NCBI GenBank assembly: GCA_037179385.1
Contig: CM074195.1
Coordinates: forward strand, 9,005,787 to 9,069,786
Length of the DNA: 64,000 nucleotides
Direction: 5' to 3'
Origin: Holothuria scabra
Taxonomy: Eukaryota > Echinodermata > Holothuroidea > Aspidochirotida > Holothuriidae
Shown: positions 39,001 to 54,000 of the stretch, piece by piece
How positions within the stretch are numbered: position 1 is the first letter of the stretch
Layout of the letters: every line of letters begins with the position of its first letter
The notes under the pieces: model-generated
Told to the model about the DNA's origin: nothing
Seen by the model: only the letters and a program-made list of their open reading frames with translations
Database searches by the model: none
Position numbers and translations under genes: made by a program

Positions 39001-42000
39001 AACATATATGTAAACAAAAAGAAAACAAAATCAGGAAAGTATGCTTCTTCTCTCGATGCACAGTGAATCATGGAACTTATACGACGTGACCTTTTGGACA
39101 GGTACCTCCATGGTCCAAACATTCTTATCTCCCATTTGAAGAACAAGAGGGCGGGATTTGAAAAAGGATTGAAGCAGTGACGTATCTAGGATATTTTTCA
39201 GGGGGGCAAAGCTCGAAAATTTCCCCAAAACTTTCAGTTTCAGTATATTTTCAAGGTCAAGGTGCATGTATTCCATACAAAATACGTAAATTTATGATAA
39301 TAACAAGATTATCATGACGTCATGTAATGTAACCTAAATTAATACATGGCCTACACGATCCTGAAGCTGCCTACTATATACATTGGATTAAGACAATGTC
39401 ATCATGGGCCCGTTGTCACCCCTATCCCCAGTGATTAACTAGATTAATTTTCCGAACAGATTAAATAGATTAATTTCCCGAACCAGTCCTTTAAAAATAA
39501 GGTAAACATCGTACGTTTTTCGAGGTTTGCATGGTTATTATGTCTTGACAACGGTAAGCTATTGTTTTTAGCTCCATCCATGGTTAAACAGAGAGTAAGA
39601 TCAGTCTATAACATGCCCGGTTCTAGCCTATAGGATGAGAGGCCATTAATGCTTAAACTTAACCTAGGGCGCTGTCAACCAAGAGGTTTGAAACTGGGCT
39701 GTTAAATCTCGCCTTACCTAACATAACCCAGGACGTTATCAACTTTAGTGACGGGTGAGAGTGATACGCGGAGCGCGACCATCGGTTCGCGCGGAGGGTC
39801 CCGACAGGGGAAATTTCGCTAAAAACACCAATAGATTGCAGGAAATGACACCTCCTGTGCCTCGAGTCATTACTGCGTGCTTAGAATGTCCTATTTTTCT
39901 TGTCCTGAAAACTTCTAAGGAGACAATTCGTTCACAATATATATAAAAAGGAAAAATTGGAAACTCTTAAGCCTACCGGTATGTATTGCTGACAGCATTA
40001 TATAGAATATAAATATAATGGTTGTGGAACGAAAACAACGGAAATTGTGATAATTAAATGAGGGAATATTCCGTTCACGAGGCTATGATTATGTTACTAT
40101 TTATTAGCAACGAATTATCCAATAGTGCATCAAGTTGATTAACATAACATAAGCTCAACAATACGTAGGGAACTAGCTCGATGATGGTATGCTATGCTCC
40201 GATCTTATAACCTGTCAGTGTTGCGCAGTATACGCTAAACTGATCAAAATACCCTGCATGTGTACCAGAGAACATTCAAGCTGCTGTAAAGAGGGCATTT
40301 CTGCGGGATGCGAGTCAAGCGCGCTTCATGCTGCAGTGACACAGATGAGATCTGGGGAAATACGTTGCATGGAAATTCGAGTTATGCATGAGAAATGTTT
40401 CACGATTATTTAAAGAAATAGGAAAAGGAAGTATTATTTCTTCAACTTGAAATTTCCCCAAATTCCACAAATTTCCCCAAAATATTTTCCAAAGGGGGGG
40501 GGGGGCAACTTGCCCTCCCCATCCAAGGAGCTTCGCCACTGGATGGAAGGTTCACAATGCTTGTTTCAGTGTCGTCTTACAAATGTATTTTAAATTTCCG
40601 GCTGTCCCCTTGAGACTGGCATTTTTTCGGTCTCAGTTGCCAGGCAGCTTTATGTGGTTACAGTTCTACGATGAAATAGTCCAAGCAGCAATACCAATAT
40701 GTGTAACTGTCTTCGACAGTTTTAATATCGAAGACAAATACACATATTTTTGGACGATTTTTTTTTTCAAAATTATCCAAAAGCAAGAATGAACATAAGT
40801 CACTGAATAGTTCATGTACAGTTCTATTCAATATTCAAGAACGGTTTGATTGAGAGAGTTCTGGCTACTGTATGACACAACCTGCGTCCTGGACTGAGTG
40901 CAACAAAACCAACATGCGTGGTGGCAAATGCTAAATCCGTCTTTAATATACTTTAAATCAAATGTAAGTAGTCCTTTTAGTGTTAGATATCCTTCGGTTT
41001 GTTTATGCCTTCATTTTATCCATTTGAAGTCACATTTATAATGACAAACATGCTGGATGATACTGCGTATTAATTGTTTTCATCTGGAGCTAATTCAATG
41101 ACAATAATTCGCCCCTAGGCCTTTTGGCTAAGATCATGTCTAGTATCTTTTCATCCAGTCCAGAATGGAGTCATACATGACGGAACCATACGTAACGGAC
41201 CAATGATGTAAATGGTTTGAGTGCCGTGAGATTGGCCATAGACCTCATTTCCAAATAGGAATTACAAAGGATTGTGGGATAGAGTTTTGGTGTTTGTCAT
41301 TTTTGTCAATGGCATTTTAATGTGGTGAAAATTGACGTACACCCAAAAAGTATCCCACAATTTATTGTAATTGCTATTTGGAAATAGGTCTATGCGTTGT
41401 ACTTCAGTGGAGGTAATAGATTCTTCCGGAAGCAGTATATAGTTTGGTTTAGCCAAGTGGCTCTTTGCCAGAGAGTCGGAAGGACTTTAGAAAAAAATAA
41501 CAATTATTTCTTATTTGATAAAATGATTTTTTGAGGAACGAATGTCAAGCCCAACAGTTTTCACAATATTGATATAAATACTTGTACTGAACCATAATCC
41601 AAATAATGTTACAGGTAAAAAAAACTCCAAATAGTTTACTGTATGGCTTCCCATCTATCGACATCAAGCGCACAATTTGTGAAATTGGAAGACATTGTCA
41701 ATATTTTACAACTTAAATGGCTTTAAATGAATGGCAAAGCTGACAAAAATGCTGCAATTCGTATAAGACTCCAGTTCCTTGGCAGGAAAGCAAGCTAAAT
41801 CCATTTAAGAGTATTTTTTAAGCCTCATTTTTCTATCGTCTGAGTGAGGTCACCAATTTTTTTCCAACACCATCCCCTAAAATTAGTAATATCACAGTAT
41901 CCAAAAGTTGGCGGTGGATTGGACAGGGATGTTATCAAAGTTACACCTGGCTCGCTCTGTATGCCGTGGCTAAGTGTTTTTTGAAGTTTGGTTAAGCGTC

Positions 42001-45000
42001 TATGCATGTAATGCTGTTGAATATCAACAAATTGTTCAATTGGTCAAAAATGAATTCAAAAGTACATTTGACGAGAGACCGGTACATCATGGTGAGCAAG
42101 CTACTTATTTTGGAATACACAGAAAATTTAATTGTTTCATCCTTTGAAGTTAACTTGTTTTTTCTTCCACCAAAAGTAATGATATTTCTTCATACGGCAT
42201 GACAAAAACAGGGAGAGCAGTCATTAAACCTTTAAGTTTCTTCTAAATCAACATCTTTATAGACGAATTCGAGCAGCTAGTAAGAATTACCATTGATGTC
42301 TATCAAGTTGACTCTAAATCATCTAAGTTTTATCGTCGCAATGAAATTGTAAACCCTTATATCGGAATCAAAAAATTTAGAACAAAAATCGGTCAAAGTG
42401 AAAATTTCATTTTCGTATGATATATTGCATATACCCGAAACCCACCAAACATATCCCAAACGTACATTAATCCTTACCATCGTCAATGATGAAGACTGAT
42501 ACAGTCTGTACTGTACTTCCAAGTTGTGCTCCACCAGTTGAAGAAGTTAAAGATGATAATGTCACCAAGAAGTATTCGATTGATTCTGCATTTTCATCGG
42601 ATATGATTTCAATCTCGAAAGTTTGTTCCAAAGTCGCCACACCATTCGAACTAGCGGTGTAGATTATAGGCGTACCAGCCCAATTGTAATCTGCAGCGGT
42701 GGCAGTTTGCTGTGTAACGGCAATGTCTGGTCAAAATAGAATGACAAGGAAGTGACTCGTCGACAATGAACCATCTATCCTTTTTGTATCATTAAAAATG
42801 TTTTTGCAGACGGCTTTATAGTCAGGTTACTTGCATGAGGGAAGTTGGTTTATCGTACTAGAAAAATAAGTATAGCTTTACCAAATCTGTATGCATCTTT
42901 CTCAATCTTGTGTTTCAAATTTGGATCATCCAGTACCGGAATGGAAGTCTGTTAAGGACATCGAGACATTGGAAACGTGGGGGCGTGGTCTGAGGTGGCT
43001 TTAGTCTCCGCAGTTCAAAATTGGTTCCACGGTTTCTAGAGAATGGTGGGTGTGCTGGATATTCATTTAATGAAATTTGTGCTTCAGCCTTTCCGATTAA
43101 GGTTGCAATGAGTTCATGCTGTCGTTTTTATTCTTATTCATGCACCACAGACCCCCCCCCCCCTTCCCGTAGATCAGAGGCGATATAAGGTGTACCGTTA
43201 TTGGTACCTGGGTTTGTTAGATGGATTTGTGCTCCCTGGTAATCTCTGCTTCCATTGTATTAACAATGCGTGAGGAGCAAAACAACATACTTGGCTAACT
43301 CGTTAGGTAGCACTGAACGTTCGTTTACGTGTACTTTGGTATACATAGCACACTCAATCAGGTTAGCAGGTGTTAAATCTGACTGTAAAACGTGTATGCA
43401 ATGAGCCTCATTTCCTTTCTGAGGAGATATGAGAATGTTTCAAAAAGTAAGACGGATGTTTTCATCAGGCTTTAAGAAGCATTGCTGATAAATATTTTGG
43501 TCTTTCGCATTTTTATTACAACTCCCATGTGAAGGTTATTAAAAGATTGGGGAGTTTTTTCAAGGCAAGTTCCTGTTCGCATTGAACAACATTAACGACC
43601 ACAGTTGCTTAACAACTCTGTTGACCACATACCGGGGAATCAGGCATTTCGACAGGGAACCTAAAGTAGTGTCAATGACCAAATACAGTTGGAATTGAAC
43701 CAAGCAAAAGCAAAGATAAGGATATCAATTGTTCTGCTGTCTAAGCAAAATTCCACCTGATTGCTGATGGGAGAAAGCAGAGGTTTAGGGGGACTAAGTA
43801 TGGTTTCTAAACTATAAAGGACTTGTCCATCTGATGAAGTTATTATATGTTCCACTCGTTTTTTTGATTTCCATAACTTTTCATACGAATACGGTCTGAA
43901 TACGGTCTACTTAAAAGCCCATTCCTCTCACCGTGACCCCAAACAGTTCCAGTTAACTTAATGATCTTTCTCTTTCAAAGTGCAGTTTTTTCGTAACAAG
44001 TCCACTATGAAGATGTTTTATGGACGATGTATGTGCAGTCGATATATGTAAATGCTTTCCGATGTTTTCTTTCATCAAAGCGACTGTTCATCCACTTTTA
44101 AGTTGCATTAAATCCATTATTCTAATTTCTCCATACGTACTTTTTAAAAACCAAATTCAGTATTATTTTTCTTGATGTCGGGATTTTTCAAACGTCCTCG
44201 GATCGTTCCTAGAATAACAAAAAGTGTGGTTTATTTGCTTACAGAGTAATGAGAAGATGCAATCTACCCTTTTCAAACGTTGGACCTGGCCAGACAAGTC
44301 GAAGTTTTGCTATCGTTGAAGAGTGACAAAGTAAGTCCCAGTAAAGAATGATGTTGCAGATGACGAACTTAATGATTTTTAAATCCTAGTCCCTCTGGGT
44401 TTAAAGGGAATTTCAGGGATTAGTCAATGTGAAACTCTAAAGTCGTATGCACATATTTCAAAGGAGGCGAAGGTGTTAATTTACCTTCCCTTACAAATCC
44501 CTGTCTACTACAAAGTTTTAATCAATTCAGGTAGAAAACAATAACAAGGAGGTACTGAATTATTGTTAACAATAATCCCTTTGAATGCTCTCCATGCTAA
44601 AGCTTCACTCTAAACATGAAAGCGTGAATTTCTTTTCAACGCACACTACAAAAGAGAGGAAATTAAGTCTAATAAAATGGAATTCCCTCCAAAAGGTTAA
44701 AGTTTCAAGCTTGATGAAGTGCCTACAGGATTGTCTTAAAGTAAGAATGATCTCTGCAGGCACTCGCTAAAAACTGAGTTTTCACTCTTCTTTGAGCGAA
44801 TTTCACTCTTCATGGCTTGAATATCTCTATTTTCCGGAGTGATTTCAATTTGCATTCCAATAAAGTAATTTCACATTTTTCACTCAAATAAGCAGTGACT
44901 AGGTGTTCAATCTTTTGCTTTTCAAAGTGTAGGAATTTTGGAACTGGATCAAATGCATTTACATGGGATCATGTTTTTGTCTGACTATCATCACAATCTG

Positions 45001-48000
45001 TATGCCAACTGGGCACTGAAATCATGATAAAACTCTCCTTCAAATACTTTTTGTATCCTCCTTTTCTGCCTGATTATCCCTTATCGCTTCATCGAGAAAA
45101 TAAAGCTCACTATACGCACACTGGATATGGTCAGGTTTGCCATCGGATTATATGTTTGATAGTAACAGAAATAATAAAATACACAAAAAGTTACATAACA
45201 TTTGGGATTAGCTTACAGGCCAGTCAAGCATGTGGTTAATGCTTTTCTGCAGTGTGACCACAATGCAAGCATAGCTCATTTGAGGGCACAGATCATGCAA
45301 CAAAAACTCAGATACACCCCACACCGCCTTTGATCTACTGGGGTGTCTATGTTGTTTTTTTTTTTTAAGAATTTATGTCAATGCATGAGTAAGGAGATCA
45401 AGTGGACATTTCATCATGTCCATTAGAATTGTTGCTGGTGGTCATTAAAGTCTTAATTCAATTTCTAGACCATCCTAGTCTAACTTTTGATTCGAACATT
45501 CAATAATGCAGCTTACCGATGGATCCGTCTTCTTCAATTGGAGCTGGTCTGCCATTCTGAGTGTATACTAAAGTTAGGGTTGCAGTCGACGTTGGCATTC
45601 CTCCCTCAGTGATGAATAGCTTCGGTGATTTAAAATCGATATCCACAATTGAAGGAGTGTTTGAATCTGACAAAAAGAATAAAACAACTTTGACGTTTTC
45701 AACTGATGTTGCACGAGCTATAAATTATAGTTTTGCAATGATGCCAGTGAGCAACAAATGGAAGAAAGCCTGGCGCTACTTGAACCAATAGGTTGGACAC
45801 TGGGTCATGAAACTCCATCTAACTAACTAAGTGCAATGATGCCATCTTTCTTTGCGACACATTTGGTGTTTATGTGTGAGAACTTGGAAATAGTTGACGC
45901 ACAATACAATTATTCCCGAATATGTGTTTTTTTCAGTCTTCTTTTTTATTGAAAATTTATTTTGATAATATCACTTTTTGTAATTTTTCCATCATGTTTT
46001 TACTCGACAGTTATTCTATAATCTCAATGAAGATTTATGAGTTAATTAAGGTTACTGATACGATGGTTATTAAGTTAGATTACTTGAACGCGCGTCGGAA
46101 GGACTTATATCCTTCGCTGAAGAAGTTAAATACCTCAGGGGTCCAGACGAGTCACGGCATGAATCTTTAATTTGTTCACTTTGGAACTTCTCTTACACTA
46201 ATTTTTGAACGTTCAAAAACTATAAAATCACTGACTTTCAAGCGTTTCAAGACTTATCTAAAAATATATACATGATAAATCTCTGGTAATACAAAGGTTT
46301 CAGAGTTTTCCAAAGTCGCGTTATATCTAACCATTTAACAAACTACACAAAACGTTGTTGTATCATGTATTCTGGACGGTTTCTTTTTAGAGGAGCCGAT
46401 AATGCCCGAGAGAGTGTACCCGACTCATTACCAAACTTGTTACCCATGCACTTGCAGGTATAAACGTTCAAGGTGATTTGTAATGATGAATTTCAGCCCT
46501 TGAAACACACGACATACACCTACGCAAGAATTGTCGTACAACTATATCTTTTGGAAGTGATATAGCTCCCCTGGCTGGGTGAAATGTTCGGGATATTAAA
46601 TAGTACACTTACATACTTAGGCAGTCGTTACTTTCTCTTTGCTGAGTACAGAAATTTCTATAGCTTCCCTCCAACAACTAACTCTTGGCCACGTACTTGC
46701 ACACACGCAAGCGCGCGCGCATCCACACGCAAACACTCACACCATTGGTTAGAAACCGGGCAGCAAAGCTCCATCTAATTACCTAACTAACCACACACAC
46801 ACGCGCGCACACACAAGCATGACTCTCCTGCCTATGGTTGAAAGATCTCACAGGCAGCAAAGTCTGCTAGCGGTGTCAACTCTAGTTGCACAGCGACAAT
46901 TGATGAATAGCGCTATTAATGCTCCTTTCAATAGGGTCTTTATCTAAATAGGAAAACTTTACTCTTGAATTACCGCACATAGTAGCAGTTCCCTGGTTGG
47001 AAGAAGATCCAGTTTTCATGTGTGAAATATCAGTTAAATTAGTAATCAGTGTGTCATTAACACATGTACTTTCCAATAGGTGTACTATTAAACGTGTACA
47101 ATAAAATGTTTAAAACTGTAAAACTGCGCAAGAAAATTCTCTTCTTTTTTCACATAAGCTTAAGTTTATAACAAATTTACTTTCCAATAGGTGTACTATT
47201 ATACGTGCAAAAAAAATGTTCAAAACTGTAAAACTGCGCAAGAAAATCTCTTCTTTTTTCACATAAACATGAGTATATAACCACTTCAGTTTGGAAAAAA
47301 CTTAGATTTTTTACCCGAAACGTTTAGGCTACTCTTGCCCGAAAGACTACGCGGAGCTCTGAGCTTAAAATTTTTTGAAAATTTTGAAAAAACTCCAGAA
47401 ACACTCAGGTAGCCTGAAATGACATATTCTGGGCCTGATCGTAGATCCCAGCATCCACTAATTTTGAAATTCGTTTGCAATAGAATTTATCAAAGTAAGA
47501 AACCAGTAAATTGTCGAGTGATCTATACAATTATCTAAAATAACATATTTTTTATACTAACAATTATCTTGAATAACATAAATATTAAAATTTTCCAATA
47601 CACTTCAAATTTTTTTGTTCATAATGAATAATATTTCCTTATACAATGACAAAGAAAAGAGAAATGACGTAAATTAGCCTGCATTGTATTATTAAGTAAT
47701 CTGAAAGGATATCTAAGCTGAGCGCCACCTGTAGTTTCAGTTTCATTGATTCCCTATTTCACGTCGAAGAGGTATAAGAAACATACCATTCTGCCATCAG
47801 GCAAAAAAATATAACAAATGGCAGTAGCTGGCGAAGAGCCTACATTAAATGTTGAAAAATCGATTGTGAGAGAAATAAAACAGTCGCTATTTGAGCTTTT
47901 GCTGCAATAAAATTTTCATTGCAATAGAAAAGACAGAAACTTGCTAAGTGATTAGAAAATTGCCAGATATAATGTACCCTACCGTTTCGAATGATACGGA

Positions 48001-51000
48001 ATTGAAAATTTTCTAACTCTCTGTCGCGACACTTGGCTGACTTCAATTGCAGGGTGCACTGAATTAATGAAATTTTCTATGCGACTGCCAGAATTCACGA
48101 CTATAATTAAGTTTATTTCTAACGCCCTTTAAACATATGTCACGTTACAAGGGAGTGTTCAAATGAATTTCCAGGGAGACAAATGGGAAGGCATTCTCTT
48201 GCTCCTGGGTATTATTTAGTGTAATTAAAAATATTTTAGTCGATGATCATTGCCGTTGCAGTTCGGCTGTTTGGGCAAGATATAGACGAATACGGACAGC
48301 GAGTGATGGTCTGCTTACAGTCGGCCATAACTGGAGTCCATCACCTTTTAATCTTTCGATTTCCTTTATTACCTGTACCATGGATGGTTGTATACTGAAT
48401 TGTATCTTGATTCTCTCAATTGCACTGAATATGAAGGTTTTAAATTCATGTAGACAATAAATGAAGACGATTCAAGGCCGATGGACCCCACTTATGACCT
48501 CAGTAACTAAACACAAGCGCTGCTCGGATCCGTCTATAGTTGGTAAACTATTGGGCATGTACCTGAACACCCCCCCCCCCCCCTTCATCCTTCCGTCTAA
48601 ATCGGCAATTGGAAAGTTACATCCCAGACCTTCTTTCAATCTTCTCCGAATATTTTACCAATTCGAGCAAATTTTATGCAAGCTCACGTTATGGAATGGA
48701 AGACATGAAAAATATTCCCCATAAGCCACCGAATGTACACGTCACAAATCGTTGCTACATATTCATTGGAATAGTGGAATAGGGGGAGAACGTTGTCTGA
48801 CACAGCGAGACAGCATACAGTAGGCTTAGACTAAAGGTGTGGCCATGTACAGTAAGGCCCAATAGCCATAGGGCCTACATTTTTCAAACAGCGAGCACAT
48901 CCTAGCCTTTACTTCGTCGTTGACTAGTGTAATGAAAATATAGTACGCGATTGCGTACGTACAGTATCAGTATACACTGGCTACATTTTGGGGGCGATGC
49001 ACACTGTTTAGCAAAAATTTCCTTACTGGCTAAGGATAGTCCTAATCCCTGATCCTGACAAAGAATACAATCGATGCACTACAATTGCATCGGCCAATCA
49101 AGAAACACTTTGTTAAACAGTGCGCATCTACCAACATTTTGACGGTGTGGTCTATGCGATCTCGAAAGCAGCTGATAAATGAATACTCATGAAGTGCCAG
49201 TGACTGCCTACACAGGGAAGGAATTGCATATTCTACAGTCTTGAGTAAGTTTTGTTGTTTTTAATTGTTTTGTTTTATACCCTTTTAATAGTTCTTTTCC
49301 GCCAGCAAGTTTTCTCCTTGTAATGTTTTTGTGTGAACAACATGGAGCAAAGCTTGTTCTTTGCCGTTGGGGGTTGTCAGAGATCTCGTTATTCCACTTT
49401 AAAAACTCCTCTCCAGTTCCTGTAGGAATTTCAGATCTAATGGAAATTTGGTGGCAATCTGTGCTTGACTGTGTTTATCTTCGGAATAAATATAAAAACC
49501 GTACGCAGGCGTAGTAATATATATTAAGTCAAGGTAGGAACCATGATTTGCTCGACAAGGGGGCAAAGCTCCTGGGCATGACGTTAAACTGCATCCAGGT
49601 TGTGGCTTCTGTTCTATTCAGCCAGTCTAGAGCAGGACCACTCAGTGTTTGCCCTTTGGAGGGCGTACTTGTCCATTTGGGACGTTAAGCTCCTTAAGGG
49701 AGCAGAACTCCTCCGGGAGTAATCGTTTCGTTTTCGCCCCTTGGCTCTTCGCCAGAGAGTCGTGGGGACTTTTAGAAAAAAGGGGGCAAAGCTCCTCGAC
49801 AAGGGGGCCGGCATGTCAAAGCCCCGACAAAGGTTGGGACGTGACTTTTGGAATTTGAGGCAATGCGCGTAGCGGGTCGAAATTTTGAGCGTTTGTAAAT
49901 ACCAAAAGAATGATCGGATCGTTTGTCAAAGAAAACAATGCCCCTTATATACTCAAAATCCAAAACGTTGGGCGGCTGAAATACATTTGCGGTTACGCAT
50001 GTTAGGGCTACGTACTATGCTTTTAACGAAACTGTAACTTAAACTTGTCCGATAACTTCTTACCTTGAAGAAAGATTTGATAAAGAAGAGCTTACATTTG
50101 GAGCATTTTTTTAATTTAATGAAAAAATGTGGCTCTTCGGGACTGAAAAATTTGAGGGTTGTATGAAGTGTTTCAAATTGCCTTTTAAGAGTGAAACTAA
50201 GTAGGATTTCGGGGTGATTAAGGTTGGCTGCTTGAGGTTTTTCATTGTAAGGAGTAATTATTTTAAAATCTGAAGCTTATATTGGAGAAGGAATTGTAAT
50301 TTTATGATAGATTTTGGGGATGGTAATGAAACATCTGACCGTTTTATAACAATGATCAAGTAAATGGTAGGGCGACTTGTAGTTTGTTTGGATTGCACTG
50401 AATATAATTAAGCAAGATAAGACTCTCGGGCGGGACTGGTAAATTTCCCAAAAAATTTTGGCTTCCTTTTTATAATATTCGAAAATCTGGAGCTTATATA
50501 TCAAAGGAATGTTATGGGAGAGACCTAAAAAGGAAACCCTTCCCGAAAAACTACGGTATCTAAACGGAGCGCTACTATTGGTTGGCGCGGAGCCCATGGG
50601 AAATTTTGAAAAATCGTTACGCCTCATATAGCCGGAAAAGGCATGTGCCAGGCATGTAAGTGGGATCTAAGCAGTCGCTATTGTAAGTTTTCGTTTTCAG
50701 TAAAATTTAAAACTTGTGTGATGGTTATACCATGTGTCTTTTTGTTGCTTGAAGAAAAATAGGCAATGGTGCATTCAAATTTTTACCCGATTTTCATTGT
50801 AAGCTCTCTACCTGTGTTCTTGCAATATATTTGCAAAGTGGTAAGAAGTAATTCCCAATAGTGGTACAAAACGGGAAAACCTGTGCAAGCCTGAAATGTC
50901 CTGTTCAGTAAACTGTTTGATTCAAATGCTTTGAAGAGGAGCGCAGGCATTGTTTCCTGCGAAGTGTACAAAAATTTTGAAAAATTTGACCATTCAGACA

Positions 51001-54000
51001 GCCGAAAATGGCATTTCCCAGGCTTGTTACTAGGAACGAAGCGAGGTACTCGTTCTTTGAGCTTTTCACTCCACTTTCATTCCCTTGCCGGGAACTTTGC
51101 TCCCTGCCCTGACGAGGAAATCCTGGCGCCACCTCTGGAACGAAGAAGTCTTCATTTGAGTTTTCGCTGACAATAACATTTTCAGTCCAAATGAAACAAA
51201 ATAGCAACTTCCTAAGTGATCAGAAATTTATCAAATAAAATGTAACACTTCCATTGGATAAAATGGTCTTGCATGTTTTCGTGGAAAAACTATACAACCA
51301 AAATTTGTACTTTCGTTGTCGAGGAGAGTCGGAAAATTGAGGCCTTTATTGTAGATCAATCTGCAAAGTTTCCTGCGCAACATTAAGACTGAATTTGGTT
51401 GGGGTCTCACGTCTTGTTGCACTGTGAAAACGGATTTTTTTTACTTTCCTTTCACAATATTAAAAACCTGGAGATTATATTTAAAAAAAAAACTGATTTT
51501 TGTAACGAAAGTTTCGAATTTTGAATGTTTCTTTGAAAAATATGGTTGTCTCAAGACAACCATATTCAAAATCAAGAAGATATTTGGGGGAGGGGTGGGA
51601 AGACTGAACTTTATCGAGCTTACATTCTTATCGTATGGATGAAGAAAATTGTATCTTCCCCCGACGGAGTATGAGTCTTGGGGGCATGGGCCACTCGCTT
51701 TTCTCCCATTGCTAGTATCACCCCTGTGTGGCATGTGAGTTTGAGTACCGGTTTGATGATGGCTCATTAACCAAGCACATGAATAAACGAAGAACCCAAC
51801 TATAATTTAGTTTTCAGAGGTGGGAACACAGGTAGAGAGCTTACAATGAAAATCGGGTAAAAATTTGAATGCACCATTGTCTATTTTTCTTCACGCAACA
51901 AAAAGACACATGGTATAACCATCACACAAAAGGTCCGGCCACACTTCAACGACTTTCAGTCCCAAATCCAATCCGATATCCGAAGTCGTGCCAATAGTTT
52001 TTCCATATTAATATTTTATTTCTAAAGTTTTTCCATATTAATAATTTTTTTCCAAGGTGATCACCTTTAATCGAAAACTGGTCCTAATTTGTCCCACGTG
52101 ACACTGTTCAGTCTTCATTATTTAACTAATAACTGAGTGATAGACTTTCTACTTGTAAAAAAGTGAAGTTAGTCACTCTCTAATAAGTGAAAACTGTGAA
52201 TTCACTCCATAAGAGTGTAAATTCACTCCACGAAGAGTGAAGTTTACCCCAAGAAGAGTGAAATTCACTCGAATAAAACTAAGGTTCTCTCTTAATGGCG
52301 AATGTTTACAGGACTCTGATCACTCTTGAAAAGAGCGGTGACTGTAGGTACTCGTTAGGAATGATTTTTCATTCTTCTCTGAGTGAATTTCACTATTCTA
52401 GGAGTGAATTAACACTTTAAATGATTGCATTCACAGTTTTCACTTCAAGATAAAATGACTTAGTTTACTCTTTAACATTTAGATAATGTTTTCGAAAACG
52501 AATCCGATGTTTGTGTCCTGGTAAATGCGGTCTTTTAACGCCACTGCACCAAATTATTACATTTTGCAGTGTTTTGGCAACACTCCAACTAACTCCTACT
52601 GTAATTAGAAAATTTATTTATATTTTGACGAATGAAATTTCTATCAAAATTCAAAATATCGGAAGTAAGCCACTTAGGAATCGCCGTAGTATGACCCGTG
52701 CATAAGAAAAAACTTACTGGGGCCGTCCAATATTACAAATGTAATGCTGTTGGGGAAGACATCCACGTCCGGTGTAACATCACCTGTCACAGCAGCAACG
52801 TTGAATTGAGCAAATTCGAAGTCATCGATATGATTATCGTTAATAGTTTGGATGCTGACCGTGCCCGAAGACTGACCAGCAGGAATTATACAAGGCCGTT
52901 CGTCGATGAAATCAAAGTCAATTCCCTCGAAAGCTGTATTGCTAAAAGCCGGTTCAAGTTCTGCGAAAACAAAAATGCACGTATCACCTTCCCAACTGAC
53001 TGATGCTAAGTCTAAGTCCCCGTCAAAATGCCTGATTCAGCCGGTATTTGGTTAACAGCGTTCTAAAACAATTGTTTTCCTAATGTTTCAGTGTTGTTAG
53101 TGTTTGTTGAGGCACATGTAAAACCATGAGAAACGACAAATATGGGTGATGGGAAGGTTTCACGTCCTCCCCTGAATATTTTTTCTGAGTTTCGTAGACA
53201 ACTACCATGCTAAATCAGCTAGAACTTTCGATTTTGGACCGCAGTCTGTGTCCCCTGCCCAACATGCTTAATAAGAATGCCCAAAGTGATCAGTTTTTAC
53301 CTTTAAATTCACTATATACTGTAGCGTAATCACGGGGGGGGGGGGGGTTGAAACCCCTTTGACCCAACCTTGAAAATAACAATTGAAATAAAACAAACAA
53401 AAGATCACTATAAACTTGTTACATTTGTGGCCACACAAACATTGAACCATTTTTAACCTGGAGACCTAAAAAAGCCGTTTTTCTCCATCCCCTTAGAACT
53501 TCTTATATGTCGTACTCCCAAACCCTTCCGATGATACCGTCGTAGCTACGCTACGATTTAATACATATTACTATGCAATGCAAAAATATGTATATGCATT
53601 TTGATAGACCATCGTTACTGGTTGAAAAAACCCCATGCTACCACTGACATGAAATCTCCGCCGCTGCATACCACGCCAAAAAAAGTTAAATATTAAAGTG
53701 ATCATTTGGAACGCGGATATCCATTTGCTGAGTGTAACAGATTTACCTACAAAACCCTCACAACATAAATGATAAATTTCTACGAAATGGTTCTAAATGG
53801 GATGTGATAGCAAATGTTCACTGGTTAAACAAGTTCCAAATGTTTTATGAAGATCGGAAAAATGTTGTTTTTTAGGTAATTATGTCCATGCAATCAGATT
53901 CTATAAATATGTCAACTATAATAATTAATATACGCCATTGGCGTCGGTCTCCACTCGAAGCTGGTGGGACTTGGCCACTTACGTTGAAAAATTACAGTGT

